A model generated the notes under the pieces. That model did no database searches and was not told where the DNA came from. It was given only the letters and a program-made list of their open reading frames with translations. From NCBI RefSeq assembly GCF_017163935.1, contig NZ_JABVZR010000001.1:1240001-1304000 (forward strand): a stretch of DNA of 64,000 nucleotides, in the 5' to 3' direction. Origin of the DNA: Novosphingobium terrae (lineage in GTDB: Bacteria > Pseudomonadota > Alphaproteobacteria > Sphingomonadales > Sphingomonadaceae). Positions 42,555 to 51,268 of this stretch are shown in pieces. The position numbers and the translations under genes are program-made. Each line of letters starts with the position of its first letter. The stretch's first letter is position 1.

Positions 42555-42583
42555 GGCGGCGTTCGGCTCTGCTGAACGCCGCC
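42555..42583 (+). terminator. Hairpin after the phosphohexomutase gene
   Basis: A perfect 10-bp stem, GGCGGCGTTC (42555-42564) with GAACGCCGCC (42574-42583), starts 6 nt past the stop codon. There is no T run, but copy C of the palindromic element begins directly after it. Confidence 0.6.
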
Positions 42584-42721
42584 GCGCCGCAGGCATAAAA
42601 GCAGTATGCGCTACGTGCAGACCTTGCCTTGATGCAGGTGGAGAGTTCAAGCGCAAGGATCGGGCGCCACTGTCCCATCGTCGGAAGACGTCATAGGAGC
42701 GCGAGGGGGTAACCCCTTCGC
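42584..42721 (+). repeat. Palindromic intergenic element, copy C (single half)
   Basis: It opens with GCGCCGCAGGC (42584-42594), identical to the central arm of copy A. From about 42635 it matches the reverse complement of the left half of copies A and B (CAGGTGGAGAG, GATCGGGCGCCACTG, ATCGTCGG-AGACG, GGAGCGCGAGGGGGTAACCCC). It ends with the hairpin GCGAGGGGG-TAA-CCCCTTCGC (42701-42721), where one pair is G-U. CGTC-GGAA-GACG (42679-42690) makes a GNRA tetraloop. It lies between convergent genes (phosphohexomutase + and regA -). Confidence 0.8.
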
Positions 42722-42737
42722 ATCTTCCCTTTAACTC

Positions 42738-43301
42738 TTACTTCAACTGCCGCTTTTCCAGCTTCCGCGCCAACGTGCGCCGATGCATCCCCAACCGGCG
42801 TGCGGCTTCGGAGATGTTGAAATCGCAATCGGCCAGAGTGGAGTGGATATACTCCCACTCCATCGTCTTGATCGAGGTCTTGCGGCCTTCCAGAGGCACC
42901 TCGGGATTGCCCTCGCGCTGGGCGAAGGCTTCCTCGATGTCGTCGGTGTTGGCGGGCTTGGCGAGGTAATGCGCGGCGCCCAGCTTGATGGCTTCCACCG
43001 CCGTGGCGATGCTGGCAAAGCCGGTGAGCACCACAATGCAGGTGGCCGGATCATGCTGGCTGAGCATCTGCACGCAGGTCAGGCCCGAGGCGGTGCCCAG
43101 TTTCAGATCCACCACGGCGTAATCGAAGGCGTCGTCGCCCAGCAGGGCTTCAAGCTCCTCGGGGCTGGAGGCGAGTTGCACGTCATAGCCGCGCCGCTCG
43201 AAAGAGCGCTTCAGGGTGCGGCCAAAAGCGGGGTCGTCCTCGACGATCACCAGCGTGGGCTGGATCGCCGACTCCGGGGATAGGGGGGCCGGATCGTTCA
43301 T
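42738..43301 (-). CDS. regA: Redox response regulator RegA/PrrA/ActR family
   Basis: 187 residues. Receiver (VIVEDDPAFGRTLKRSF, phospho-acceptor Asp65 in YAVVDLKLGTASGL, VLTGFASIATAVEAIKLGAAHYLAKPAN) plus a Fis-type helix-turn-helix NISEAARRLGMHRRTLARKLEKR, which is nearly invariant in RegA/ActR/PrrA. RegA controls oxidases, carbon and nitrogen fixation and anaerobic genes in alphaproteobacteria. Its start overlaps the regB stop, and it ends the cyoABCD-surf1-regB operon. The linker is short, as in the family. Confidence 0.94.
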   Translation of the reverse strand: MNDPAPLSPESAIQPTLVIVEDDPAFGRTLKRSFERRGYDVQLASSPEELEALLGDDAFDYAVVDLKLGTASGLTCVQMLSQHDPATCIVVLTGFASIATAVEAIKLGAAHYLAKPANTDDIEEAFAQREGNPEVPLEGRKTSIKTMEWEYIHSTLADCDFNISEAARRLGMHRRTLARKLEKRQLK

Positions 43302-44590
43302 TTTGCCCTTTTGCCCTGAAAGGCCAGCGCCGACAACGGGATCGTCAGGCTGACCTGAGCGCCGCCGTCCTCGCGGTTTTCCACCTTCAGCCGCCCGCCC
43401 AGCTTGCGCGCCACATTGACCACGAGGAACAGGCCGAGCCCGCCGCCATCGCGTCCCTTGGTGGAGACATAGGGCTTGCCGATCTGGTCGATCACCTCAG
43501 GCGCGAAGCCGGGGCCTTCATCAGTGGTGACGATGCTGAGCCAGTCACGCTCGCGCCGGGCTTCGATGGCGATGCCGTTGGGGGAGGCGTCGATGGCATT
43601 GTCGACGATATTGCTGAGCACCTGACGCAGGGCGGGATCGGCCACGATGTCCAGATCCTCGCCGATCTCTTCGGTGAAGGCGATGGGGCAGGGGGAGCGG
43701 TCACGCCAGTCGTCGATGAAGGTGTTCAGGAAGCTGTGCAGCGAGGTGACCTGCGGATTCTCGCCTCGGATTTCGCCCGCTGAGATCAGCACGCCGGACA
43801 GGATCGCCTTGCAGCGCTTCAACTCGCCCTGCATCAGCGCGATGTCCTCGGCCAGATCGCTGTCCTGCTTGACGCTGGGGTGATGCGCCCAGTCGCCAAG
43901 GATCACCGACATGGAGGCGAGCGGCGTGCCCAACTCATGCGCCGCGCCGCTGGCCAGCAGGCCGAGGCGGACAATGTGATCCTCCTCGGCGGCGCGCTGG
44001 CTGAGCGCAGCCAAACGGGCATCGCTGGCGCGGCGGTTGCGGTCGATGCGGCCCACGAAGAAGACCAGCAGCGATCCGATCAGCAGGAAGCACAGCAGGC
44101 TGCCGATCAGATAAAGCTGGAAATGCACGCCTTCATAGACGCTTGGCAAGGTCAGCGGCTGGAAGAAGAAGGTGAGGAAGGTGGCGTCGCAGCCCGCCAG
44201 CACCGCGATGATCCAGCTCCAGCGCGGGGGCAGCAGGATGGCGCCGATCACGATCTGCAGCAGGAAGAGGAAAGCGAAGGGGTTGGTGCCGCCGCCGGTC
44301 TGGTAGAGCTGCCAGGCCAGCGCGGACACATCCAGCATCAGCGAACCAAGCAGCTCAATATAGGAAAAGCCGCGCCGCCCGATGCTGAGCACCAGCGTCA
44401 CCAGATTGACCAGCGCCAGCAGCACCAGCACCGTCATCATCTCGAAGATCGGCAAATGGACGCGCAGCACGGCGGCGGCAAACCAGATGGTCAGCAGCTG
44501 GCCGACCACCGCGATCCAGCGCAACTGGATCAGCAGCATCATGTTGCGCTTGGAGGCGGGGGCGATTTGCCAAGGGGGGGTGTCGCTCAT
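43298..44590 (-). CDS. regB: Redox sensor histidine kinase RegB/PrrB/ActS family
   Basis: 430 residues. Six TM helices in the first 185 residues include the ubiquinone-site motif GGGTNPF (99-105). HisKA has His218 in GAAHELGTPLASMSVILGDW, and the redox-active Cys260 lies in GELKRCKAIL, as in Rhodobacter RegB. HATPase: NIVDNAIDASPNGI, DEGPGFAPEV, GLGLFLVVNVARKLGG. It reports quinone-pool and thiol redox state to RegA. It lies 21 nt after surf1, so oxidase genes and their presumed redox regulators share one transcript. Confidence 0.95.
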   Translation of the reverse strand: MSDTPPWQIAPASKRNMMLLIQLRWIAVVGQLLTIWFAAAVLRVHLPIFEMMTVLVLLALVNLVTLVLSIGRRGFSYIELLGSLMLDVSALAWQLYQTGGGTNPFAFLFLLQIVIGAILLPPRWSWIIAVLAGCDATFLTFFFQPLTLPSVYEGVHFQLYLIGSLLCFLLIGSLLVFFVGRIDRNRRASDARLAALSQRAAEEDHIVRLGLLASGAAHELGTPLASMSVILGDWAHHPSVKQDSDLAEDIALMQGELKRCKAILSGVLISAGEIRGENPQVTSLHSFLNTFIDDWRDRSPCPIAFTEEIGEDLDIVADPALRQVLSNIVDNAIDASPNGIAIEARRERDWLSIVTTDEGPGFAPEVIDQIGKPYVSTKGRDGGGLGLFLVVNVARKLGGRLKVENREDGGAQVSLTIPLSALAFQGKRAK

Positions 44591-44611
44591 GCGAGCACGC
44601 CCCCGGCAGGG

Positions 44612-45376
44612 TCAGGCGCGCTGGCGCCGGACCAGCACAATGGCGCCCAGACTAAGCACCGCAAGGGTAAACCAGGTGATTGCATAGCTCAGGTGATTGT
44701 TGGGAAAGCTCACCACCGTCAAGCCCGCCATGGGTTGATGGGCCATGATGGCGGCATCGACGGGAGAATCAGGGCGCATGGTCTGCGCATCGATGAACCA
44801 GTCGGGCAGGGCGGCGATATGGCGATGCGCGGCGATGGCAAAGATATCGCGTGAGGTCCAATGGTCGGCGGCAGGATCATTGCTGCGCAGGAAGCTGCCA
44901 TTGGGTTCGGTCAGGCGCAGCAGGCCCGTCACCTTGACCGGCACGGCGGGGGTTGCGGCGACCACAGCGTCACGCGTGGTGCCCATCGGCACATAGCCGC
45001 GGTTGATGTAGAGGATGCGCCCGGCATCGGTCTGCAGCGGGGTCAGCGCCCAATAGCCGGTGCCATAGGCCGAGGCCCCTGTCACCAGCGTGGTGCCCTG
45101 CGCCAGCCAGCGGCCATGAAGGGTGAAGCGGCGATATTCGGCGGCTTTGAGCAGCTCGCCGGGCAGGCCGGTCGGCACGGCGTCGATCGTCTGGGGTGTG
45201 GCGTTCAGGCCCGCGTTCACCCGGGCGATCAGCGCTTCCTTCCAGCTCAGGCGCTTCACCTGCCACACGCCAAGGCCCGCGAAGAGGGCGGCAAAAGCCA
45301 GAAGGGCGGCCACCAGCATAAACTGGCGCCGCCCCCCTGTCTTGCCCTCGGTTGCCAGAGGCAAGTCCAAGGTCAT
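44612..45376 (-). CDS. SURF1-family oxidase assembly protein
   Basis: 254 residues with two TM helices at the ends (FMLVAALLAFAALFAGLGVWQVKRLSWKEALI; HLSYAITWFTLAVLSLGAIVLVRR) and a periplasmic domain between. GxWQxxR-type text near TM1 (GVWQVKRLSWK), GYWALTPLQTDAGRILYINRGYVP and FPNNHLSYAITWF are SURF1 signatures. SURF1 proteins assist heme insertion into heme-copper oxidases. It lies directly after cyoD (7-nt gap), so it probably serves this cytochrome bo-type oxidase. Confidence 0.92.
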   Translation of the reverse strand: MTLDLPLATEGKTGGRRQFMLVAALLAFAALFAGLGVWQVKRLSWKEALIARVNAGLNATPQTIDAVPTGLPGELLKAAEYRRFTLHGRWLAQGTTLVTGASAYGTGYWALTPLQTDAGRILYINRGYVPMGTTRDAVVAATPAVPVKVTGLLRLTEPNGSFLRSNDPAADHWTSRDIFAIAAHRHIAALPDWFIDAQTMRPDSPVDAAIMAHQPMAGLTVVSFPNNHLSYAITWFTLAVLSLGAIVLVRRQRA

Positions 45377-45383
45377 GTCGCGA

Positions 45384-45770
45384 TCAGCCCATGCCGTCCA
45401 TGGTGGCGGGCATCGGCATCATGTTCTGGTTGAGGTGGAACATCACCCACATCGAACCGGAGAGCACGATCATCACGATGATCAGCGTGAAGATCAGGGC
45501 CAGCAGGTTCTGCCCGCCCTCGACCTTGGGGCTCATGTGCAGGAAGTAGACCATGTGGACCACGATCTGCACGGCGGCAAAGCCCATGATGACAAGGCCC
45601 GTGGCGGCGGGGCTGTGAAGCGCCCCGGTCATCACCAGCCAGAAGGGAATGGCGGTGAGGATCACCGACAGGACGAAACCGATCACATAGTCCTTCATCG
45701 AGGCATGGAAGCCCGAATCGTGGCCATGATCGCCATGGCCGTGATCGTTGTGGTGAGAATGGTCGGCCAT
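45384..45770 (-). CDS. cyoD: Cytochrome o ubiquinol oxidase subunit IV
   Basis: 128 residues from the Met at 45770, which overlaps the cyoC stop by one base (TGATG). His-rich N-terminus ([18 protein letters not shown]), then three TM helices (YVIGFVLSVILTAIPFWLVMTG; GLVIMGFAAVQIVVHMVYFLHM; ALIFTLIIVMIVLSGSMWVMFHLNQNMMP). It matches CyoD, needed for assembly of the copper site of the bo3 oxidase. Confidence 0.94.
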   Translation of the reverse strand: MADHSHHNDHGHGDHGHDSGFHASMKDYVIGFVLSVILTAIPFWLVMTGALHSPAATGLVIMGFAAVQIVVHMVYFLHMSPKVEGGQNLLALIFTLIIVMIVLSGSMWVMFHLNQNMMPMPATMDGMG

Positions 45771-46411
45771 CAGCGCAGCGTCCCCATCAGATAAACAAAG
45801 GTGAAAACGCCGATCCACACCACGTCAAGGAAGTGCCAGAACAGCGAGAGGCACTGCAGGCGGCGCTGGTTGGCGGCGGTCAGGCCAAAGCGGCCCACCT
45901 GCACCATCAGCGTCACCAGCCAGATCGAACCGAAGGTGACGTGCAGGCCGTGCGTGCCCACCAGCGTGAAGAAGCTGGAGAGGAACGCGCTGCGCTGCGG
46001 GCCATTGCCGCTTTCGATCAGCTCGTGGAACTCGGTCAGCTCGATGGTCAGGAAGGCCAGACCGAAGAGCAGCGTGATGAACAGCCAGATCAGCGTGGCA
46101 TTCTTCTTGCCCGACTGCATCGCAATCATCGAGAAGCCATAGGTGATCGAGCTGAACAGCAGCATCGAGGTGTTGAGCGCCACCAGCGGCAGGTTGAACA
46201 GGGTCCGGGGACCCTCACCGCCCGCATAATTGCCGCCCAGCACGCCGAAGGTGGCGAACAGCATGGCAAAGATGAGGCAGTCGCTCATCAGATAGATCCA
46301 GAAGCCCAGATTGGTGCTGTAGCCGTCCGGATGAGCATGCTCATGCAGGTCGTAGTAGCTGGCGACGAGTTCGTCGCCAGACTTGTTCAGAGGGGTCTTA
46401 GGAGTGCTCAC
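45770..46411 (-). CDS. cyoC: Cytochrome o ubiquinol oxidase subunit III
   Basis: 213 residues starting at GTG with a GTGA overlap to cyoB. Five TM helices: [104 protein letters not shown] and [24 protein letters not shown]. These are typical of heme-copper oxidase subunit III of the quinol-oxidase type. Confidence 0.95.
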   Translation of the reverse strand: MSTPKTPLNKSGDELVASYYDLHEHAHPDGYSTNLGFWIYLMSDCLIFAMLFATFGVLGGNYAGGEGPRTLFNLPLVALNTSMLLFSSITYGFSMIAMQSGKKNATLIWLFITLLFGLAFLTIELTEFHELIESGNGPQRSAFLSSFFTLVGTHGLHVTFGSIWLVTLMVQVGRFGLTAANQRRLQCLSLFWHFLDVVWIGVFTFVYLMGTLR

Positions 46412-48459
46412 GCGGCGGCTCCTTCCTTGGAGAGCGCAGCCAGCTGCGCGGTGCGCTGCTCTTCCACTTCCGCGATATGCGCGGCGTGGATGTGGTAGCT
46501 GCGGTCATAGTTGAAGGTGTGGAAGATCGCGGTGGCAACCAGCACGGCGAAACCGCCGATGGCCGCCCACCACACCTGCCAGATCAGCGCGAAGCCGATC
46601 GCCGTGGCCAGACCCGCCAGCACCACACCGGCCCAGGTCGAGCGGGGCATGTGGATGTCGGCGAAGCCCGAAGTCGGACGGGGCACGCCCACCTTCTTCA
46701 TGTCGGCCCAGGCGTCCAGATCGTGGATGATCGGCGTGAAGGCGAAGTTGTACTCCGGCGGCGGCGAGGAGGTCGCCCATTCCAGGGTACGGCCATCCCA
46801 CGGATCGCCCGAGAGATCCTTGTACTCTTCACGCTTCCAGATCGAGATGGCGAACTGCAGCAGCATCGCGCCGATGCCGGCGGCGATGAACAGCGCGCCG
46901 ATCATGGCCACGATGTAGTAGATGCGCAGATCGTCAAAGCTGTGGTCGAACACGCGCATACGGCGGGTCACGCCCATCAGGCCCAGCATGTAGAGCGGGG
47001 TGAAAGCCAGCCAGAAGCCGACAACCCAGCACCAGAACTGCACCTTGCCCCAGAACTGGTTCAGCTTGAAGCCGAACGCCTTGGGCCACCAGTAGTTGAT
47101 GGCGGCGAACACGCCGAACACCACGCCGCCGATGATCACGTTATGGAAGTGAGCGATCAGGAACACCGAGTTGTGCAGCACGAAGTCGGCTGCGGGCACG
47201 GCCATCATCACGCCGGTCATGCCGCCGATGGTGAAGGTCAGCATGAACGCAATGGTCCACATCATCGGCAGTTCGAAGCGGATGCGACCGCGGTACATGG
47301 TGAAGAGCCAGTTGAACAGCTTCGCACCGGTGGGGATCGAGATCACCATGGTGGTGATGCCGAAGAAGGAGTTGACCGAGGCGCCCGAACCCATCGTGAA
47401 GAAGTGGTGGAGCCAGACGAGGTAGGAGAGGATACCGATGACCAGCGTGGCGTAGACCATCGAGGTGTAGCCAAACAGGCGCTTGGAGCAGAAGGTGGCG
47501 GTCACTTCGGAGAAGACGCCGAAGACCGGCAGGACGAGGATGTAGACCTCGGGGTGGCCCCAGATCCAGATCAGGTTGACGTACAGCATGGCGCTGCCGC
47601 CGAAATCGTTGGTGAAGAAGTCGGTGTGGAAGGTGCGGTCCAGACCCAGCAGGGCCAGAACCACGGTCAGCACGGGGAAGGCGGCCACGATCAGCACGTT
47701 GGTGACCAGAGCGGTCCAGGTGAAGACGGGCATGCGCATCAGGCTCATGCCCGGGGCGCGCAGCTTGAGGATGGTGGCGATCAGGTTGACGCCCGAAAGC
47801 GTGGTGCCGACACCGGCCACCTGAAGCGACCAGATGTAATAGTCCACACCCACGTCAGGGCTGTAGGCCAGACCCGAGAGCGGGGGATAGGCCAGCCAGC
47901 CGGTGCGGGCGAACTCACCGATGAACAGCGAGGCCATCACCAGCACCGCGCCGCCCACCGTCATCCAGAACGAGAAGTTGTTCAGGAAGGGAAAGGACAC
48001 GTCGCGCGCGCCGATCTGGAGGGGGACCACATAGTTCATCAGGCCGGTCACGAAGGGCATGGCCACGAAGAAAATCATGATCACGCCGTGGGCCGTGAAC
48101 ACCTGGTCGAAGTGGTGAGAGTTGAGGTAACCATCAGACCCGCCGAAAGCGAGCGCCTGCTGCGAACGGATCATCAGCGCGTCGGCAAAGCCGCGCAGGA
48201 ACATGACAAGGCCAAGGACCATGTACATGACGCCGATCTTCTTGTGATCGACGCTGGTGAACCACTCCTTCCAGAGATAGCCCCAGAGCTTGAAATAGGT
48301 GAGCGCCGCCACCAGCGCGATGCCGCCAAAGGCGACGCCGGCGAAGGTGACCATGACGATCGGTTCGGTGGGCAAGGCATCGAAACCGAGACGGCCCAGC
48401 AGGGGCGTCCAGTGCGAATGCGTTGAAGGTGCTTCTAATAGCATGGGCTTCACAATCAC
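46408..48459 (-). CDS. cyoB: Cytochrome o ubiquinol oxidase subunit I
   Basis: 683 residues, a 15-TM heme-copper oxidase core. Heme/copper ligands are visible: [23 protein letters not shown] (low-spin heme His), [15 protein letters not shown] (CuB His with cross-linked Tyr), LHHFFTMG (CuB His pair) and HFHNVIIGG (high-spin heme and second low-spin heme His). The K and D proton channels fit the A-type. The GTG at 48459 overlaps cyoA (GTGA); an ATG five codons later (48444) is an alternative. It oxidises ubiquinol and pumps protons. Confidence 0.96.
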   Translation of the reverse strand: MIVKPMLLEAPSTHSHWTPLLGRLGFDALPTEPIVMVTFAGVAFGGIALVAALTYFKLWGYLWKEWFTSVDHKKIGVMYMVLGLVMFLRGFADALMIRSQQALAFGGSDGYLNSHHFDQVFTAHGVIMIFFVAMPFVTGLMNYVVPLQIGARDVSFPFLNNFSFWMTVGGAVLVMASLFIGEFARTGWLAYPPLSGLAYSPDVGVDYYIWSLQVAGVGTTLSGVNLIATILKLRAPGMSLMRMPVFTWTALVTNVLIVAAFPVLTVVLALLGLDRTFHTDFFTNDFGGSAMLYVNLIWIWGHPEVYILVLPVFGVFSEVTATFCSKRLFGYTSMVYATLVIGILSYLVWLHHFFTMGSGASVNSFFGITTMVISIPTGAKLFNWLFTMYRGRIRFELPMMWTIAFMLTFTIGGMTGVMMAVPAADFVLHNSVFLIAHFHNVIIGGVVFGVFAAINYWWPKAFGFKLNQFWGKVQFWCWVVGFWLAFTPLYMLGLMGVTRRMRVFDHSFDDLRIYYIVAMIGALFIAAGIGAMLLQFAISIWKREEYKDLSGDPWDGRTLEWATSSPPPEYNFAFTPIIHDLDAWADMKKVGVPRPTSGFADIHMPRSTWAGVVLAGLATAIGFALIWQVWWAAIGGFAVLVATAIFHTFNYDRSYHIHAAHIAEVEEQRTAQLAALSKEGAAA

Positions 48460-49640
48460 GAATGAGTGGAGCGGGCCGGGGCGAGCAGGCTCAGCTCCGA
48501 CTGGCGGGGCGCCTTGGCAGGCGCCGTGGAGGCGTTGGCAGGCTTCTGACCTTCAGGCAGCAGCGGGCCGGCCATCTTGGCGCCCGGCTCGCACATGGCG
48601 CGCACGAAGGCCTTGTCCAGAGCGGCCTGCTGGCCGGGGATGACGGGCGTGACGCTCTCGCGGCCATTCTTGTCATAGGTCAGCTGGGCAACGTTGAAGG
48701 CGCCGGCCTTGCCGGTGCCGCCCTTGGCGTCGAGCGCCATCATCTGGTTGACGCACATCTTGCCCGAACGGACGCAGAGGTTGACCACGCGGTCGAACAG
48801 GTCACCCTGCACGGCGGCATAGTGATGCACCGGATTGGCTTCCGAAGGCTGTTCCAGCTTCAGGTAAGAGGCTGCATCCAGCTTGTCGCCGTCACCCTTG
48901 GCCTTGGCGATCCAGCTGTCGAAACCGGCCTGGTCCACGCCCAGCGCGGCAAAGCGCATGTGCGAGAAGCCCGCGCCGCTGTAATTGGCCGAGAAGCCTT
49001 CATACGAGCCGGTCTTGTTGATCACGGCGTTGAGCTGGGTGGTCATGCCCGGCATGGCATAGATCTGCCCGGCAACGGCCGGGATGTAGAAGGAGTTCAT
49101 CACCGAAGAGGCGGTGATCGAGAAATGCACCGGGCGGTCCACCGGCAGCGCGACTTCGTTCACGCTGGCCACGCCCTGCTCGGGATAGATAAAGAGCCAC
49201 TTCCAGTCGAGCGCGACCACCTCGATCTCCAGCGGCTTGGTGCCGGCGGCGATGGGATGGCCTTCCTTGACGCGGTCAAGCGGGCGGAAGGGGTCGAGAA
49301 GGTGAGTCGTGACCCAGGTCACCGAACCCAGCGCGATGATGATCAGCAGCGGGGCCGACCAGATCAGCAGTTCGAGCTGAGTCGAATGGTGCCATTCCGG
49401 CTCATAATGCGCATTCGCGCCGGCGCGGTAACGCCAGGCGAACAGCACGATCAGCAGCATGACCGGCACGACGATGATCAGCATCAGCAGCGTGGCGACG
49501 ATCACGAGATGCGCTTGCTGCTTTGCAATATCGCCCGCCGGATTCATCACATCGGACTGACATGCAGACAAAATCAGCGGCAAGACCAATGCGCTGGCCT
49601 TGCGCCAATGGCGAAGGGGGGGTGGGAGATGCAGGCTCAT
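48456..49640 (-). CDS. cyoA: Cytochrome o ubiquinol oxidase subunit II
   Basis: 394 residues from the Met at 49640. Lipoprotein signal ([27 protein letters not shown], lipobox LSAC), two TM helices, then a cupredoxin-like domain ([64 protein letters not shown]) that lacks the CuA Cys ligands, as expected for a quinol oxidase. The C-terminal part is longer than in E. coli and has four Cys-containing segments ([20 protein letters not shown]). First gene of the seven-gene operon cyoABCD-surf1-regB-regA. Confidence 0.95.
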   Translation of the reverse strand: MSLHLPPPLRHWRKASALVLPLILSACQSDVMNPAGDIAKQQAHLVIVATLLMLIIVVPVMLLIVLFAWRYRAGANAHYEPEWHHSTQLELLIWSAPLLIIIALGSVTWVTTHLLDPFRPLDRVKEGHPIAAGTKPLEIEVVALDWKWLFIYPEQGVASVNEVALPVDRPVHFSITASSVMNSFYIPAVAGQIYAMPGMTTQLNAVINKTGSYEGFSANYSGAGFSHMRFAALGVDQAGFDSWIAKAKGDGDKLDAASYLKLEQPSEANPVHHYAAVQGDLFDRVVNLCVRSGKMCVNQMMALDAKGGTGKAGAFNVAQLTYDKNGRESVTPVIPGQQAALDKAFVRAMCEPGAKMAGPLLPEGQKPANASTAPAKAPRQSELSLLAPARSTHS

Positions 49641-49679
49641 GGAACGCGCGCGTAGGCCTCCGATGCTGCAGCTGCGATT

Positions 49680-49815
49680 GGACATTTTGTCCCATCGCCG
49701 GGATTGTCACCGGCTTCATTATGGTGCAGCCTGCGAAACAACGCAATTCAGCGCTTTTCCGGGAACCACGGTAACGGCTTTGAATTACGTATAACAGTAC
49801 GGACATAATCCGTAC
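49680..49815. promoter_or_regulatory. Divergent control region between cyoA and the MFS gene, with two dyads
   Basis: A perfect inverted repeat GTACGGA-CATAA-TCCGTAC (49797-49815) lies 18 bp before the MFS start codon and is a good operator candidate. Nearer cyoA there is GGACA-TTT-TGTCC (49680-49692). Which regulator binds is unknown. Confidence 0.5.
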
Positions 49816-49833
49816 GACATGGGATGCCTGAAC

Positions 49834-51192
49834 ATGACCACCGCCACTTACGACAAGGGGGGTGCCATTACCCCTCCCGGCGCCGGCACTGCTCCGGAGC
49901 GCGACGACCATGTTTCCCCCGGTGAGATCGCCATTGGCGTTATCATCGGTCGAACCTCGGAATTTTTTGACTTCTTCGTGTATGCCATCGCCTCGGTGCT
50001 GGTGTTCCCGAAGCTGCTCTTCCCGTTCACCGATGCCTTTACCGGCACCATCTATTCCTTCGCGATCTTCCCGCTGGCCTTTATCGCGCGGCCTTTCGGG
50101 TCTTTCGTCTTCATGCTGATCGATCTGGCCTATGGGCGCACCGCCAAGCTGGTGGTGGCGCTGTTCATGCTGGGCGGATCGACGGCTTCCATCGCCTTCC
50201 TCCCCGGCTATGCCGACATGGGCAATGGCGCCATCGCGCTGCTGGCGCTGTTCCGTCTGGGCCAGGGCTTCGCGCTGGGCGGCAGCTGGGACGGTCTGGC
50301 CTCGCTGCTGGCGCTCAACGCGCCCAAGGAGCATCGCGGCTGGTACGCGATGATCCCGCAGCTGGGCGCGCCGCTGGGGCTGATCGTGGCCAGCAGCATG
50401 TTCGCCTTCTTCCTCTCGACCCTGCCTCAGGTAGAATTCGTGAGCTGGGGCTGGCGTTTCCCCTTCTTCGTGGCCTTTGCCATCAACGTGGTGGCGCTCT
50501 TCGCCCGCCTGCGTCTGGTGGGCACCGCCGAGTTCGAACGCCTGTTCGAAAGCCGCGATCTGGCCCCCGAGCCGCCGGCTGAAACGCTGCGCAGCGAGTG
50601 GAAGACGATCCTGCTGGGCGCCTTCGCTCCGCTGGCCAGCTTTGCGCTGTTCCATATGGTGACGGTGTTCCCGCTGTCGTGGGTCTATCTCAACACCACC
50701 GAAACGCCGGTGAAGTTCCTGCTGATCGAAATCGTGGCGGCTTTCGTCGGCGTGCTGGCGATCATCGCCTCGGGCCGCCTTGCCGATCAGGTCGGGCGCC
50801 GCGTGGTGCTGGGCTGCTCGGCGGTGGTGACGGCGGTGTTCTCGGGCTTCGGTCCGCAGATGCTGGGCTCGGGCATGGCTGGCGAGATCATCTTCATGGT
50901 CACCGGCTTCGCGCTGCTGGGCGTGTCTTTCGGTCAGAGCTCGGGCGCGGTGGCCTCCAGCTTCTCGCCTTCGCACCGCTACACGGGGTCCTGCTTCACC
51001 AGCGATATCGCATGGCTGGTGGGTGCGGCCTTCGCCCCGATGATCGCGCTGAAGCTGGCACATGAGTATGGGCTGGTCGCCTCGGGCCTCTATCTGCTCT
51101 CGGGCTCGCTGCTGACGCTGACGGCGCTGTGGCTCAACCGTGAGCTCGCCGGTGGCCGCAACGGCATGTCCACCATGGCCTTGGCGATCTGA
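49834..51192 (+). CDS. MFS transporter, metabolite:H+ symporter-like
   Basis: 452 residues from the ATG at 49834 (an ATG at 49819 is an alternative). Twelve TM helices. RTSEFFDFFVYAIASVLVFPKLLFP at TM1 is close to the metabolite:H+ symporter group (usually EWYDFFLYG). The TM2-3 loop is IARPFGSFVFMLIDLAYGRTAKLVV, and the second half repeats it as ASGRLADQVGRRVVLG. Substrate unknown; relatives move organic acids or osmolytes. It diverges from cyoA and lies upstream of a KdpDE-like pair. Confidence 0.88.
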   Translation: MTTATYDKGGAITPPGAGTAPERDDHVSPGEIAIGVIIGRTSEFFDFFVYAIASVLVFPKLLFPFTDAFTGTIYSFAIFPLAFIARPFGSFVFMLIDLAYGRTAKLVVALFMLGGSTASIAFLPGYADMGNGAIALLALFRLGQGFALGGSWDGLASLLALNAPKEHRGWYAMIPQLGAPLGLIVASSMFAFFLSTLPQVEFVSWGWRFPFFVAFAINVVALFARLRLVGTAEFERLFESRDLAPEPPAETLRSEWKTILLGAFAPLASFALFHMVTVFPLSWVYLNTTETPVKFLLIEIVAAFVGVLAIIASGRLADQVGRRVVLGCSAVVTAVFSGFGPQMLGSGMAGEIIFMVTGFALLGVSFGQSSGAVASSFSPSHRYTGSCFTSDIAWLVGAAFAPMIALKLAHEYGLVASGLYLLSGSLLTLTALWLNRELAGGRNGMSTMALAI

Positions 51193-51200
51193 CCCTTAAC

Positions 51201-51250
51201 TATAATGTCTTGCAAGGTCGGGGCCTCGGGCACTTGCCCGGGGCCCTTGC
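51201..51250 (+). promoter_or_regulatory. TATAAT box and large hairpin ahead of the KdpDE-like operon
   Basis: A perfect -10-like TATAAT (51201-51206) is followed by a hairpin: GCAAGG (51212-51217) with CCTTGC (51245-51250), and an inner CGGGC-ACTT-GCCCG (51227-51240). The hairpin could end the MFS transcript, or lie at the 5' end of the kinase mRNA. The -35 spacing is poor. Confidence 0.45.
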
Positions 51251-51268
51251 TTCTGGAACAAGCGCGGC

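Noticed and set aside
40872..42656. 594-residue minus-strand frame antisense to the phosphohexomutase
   Set aside because: Shadow of a conserved enzyme; the His/Arg/Gln-rich text has no motif.
46477..48426. 649-residue plus-strand frame antisense to cyoB
   Set aside because: Composition artefact (Gly/His/Asp/Gln) opposite a gene with all heme and copper ligands.
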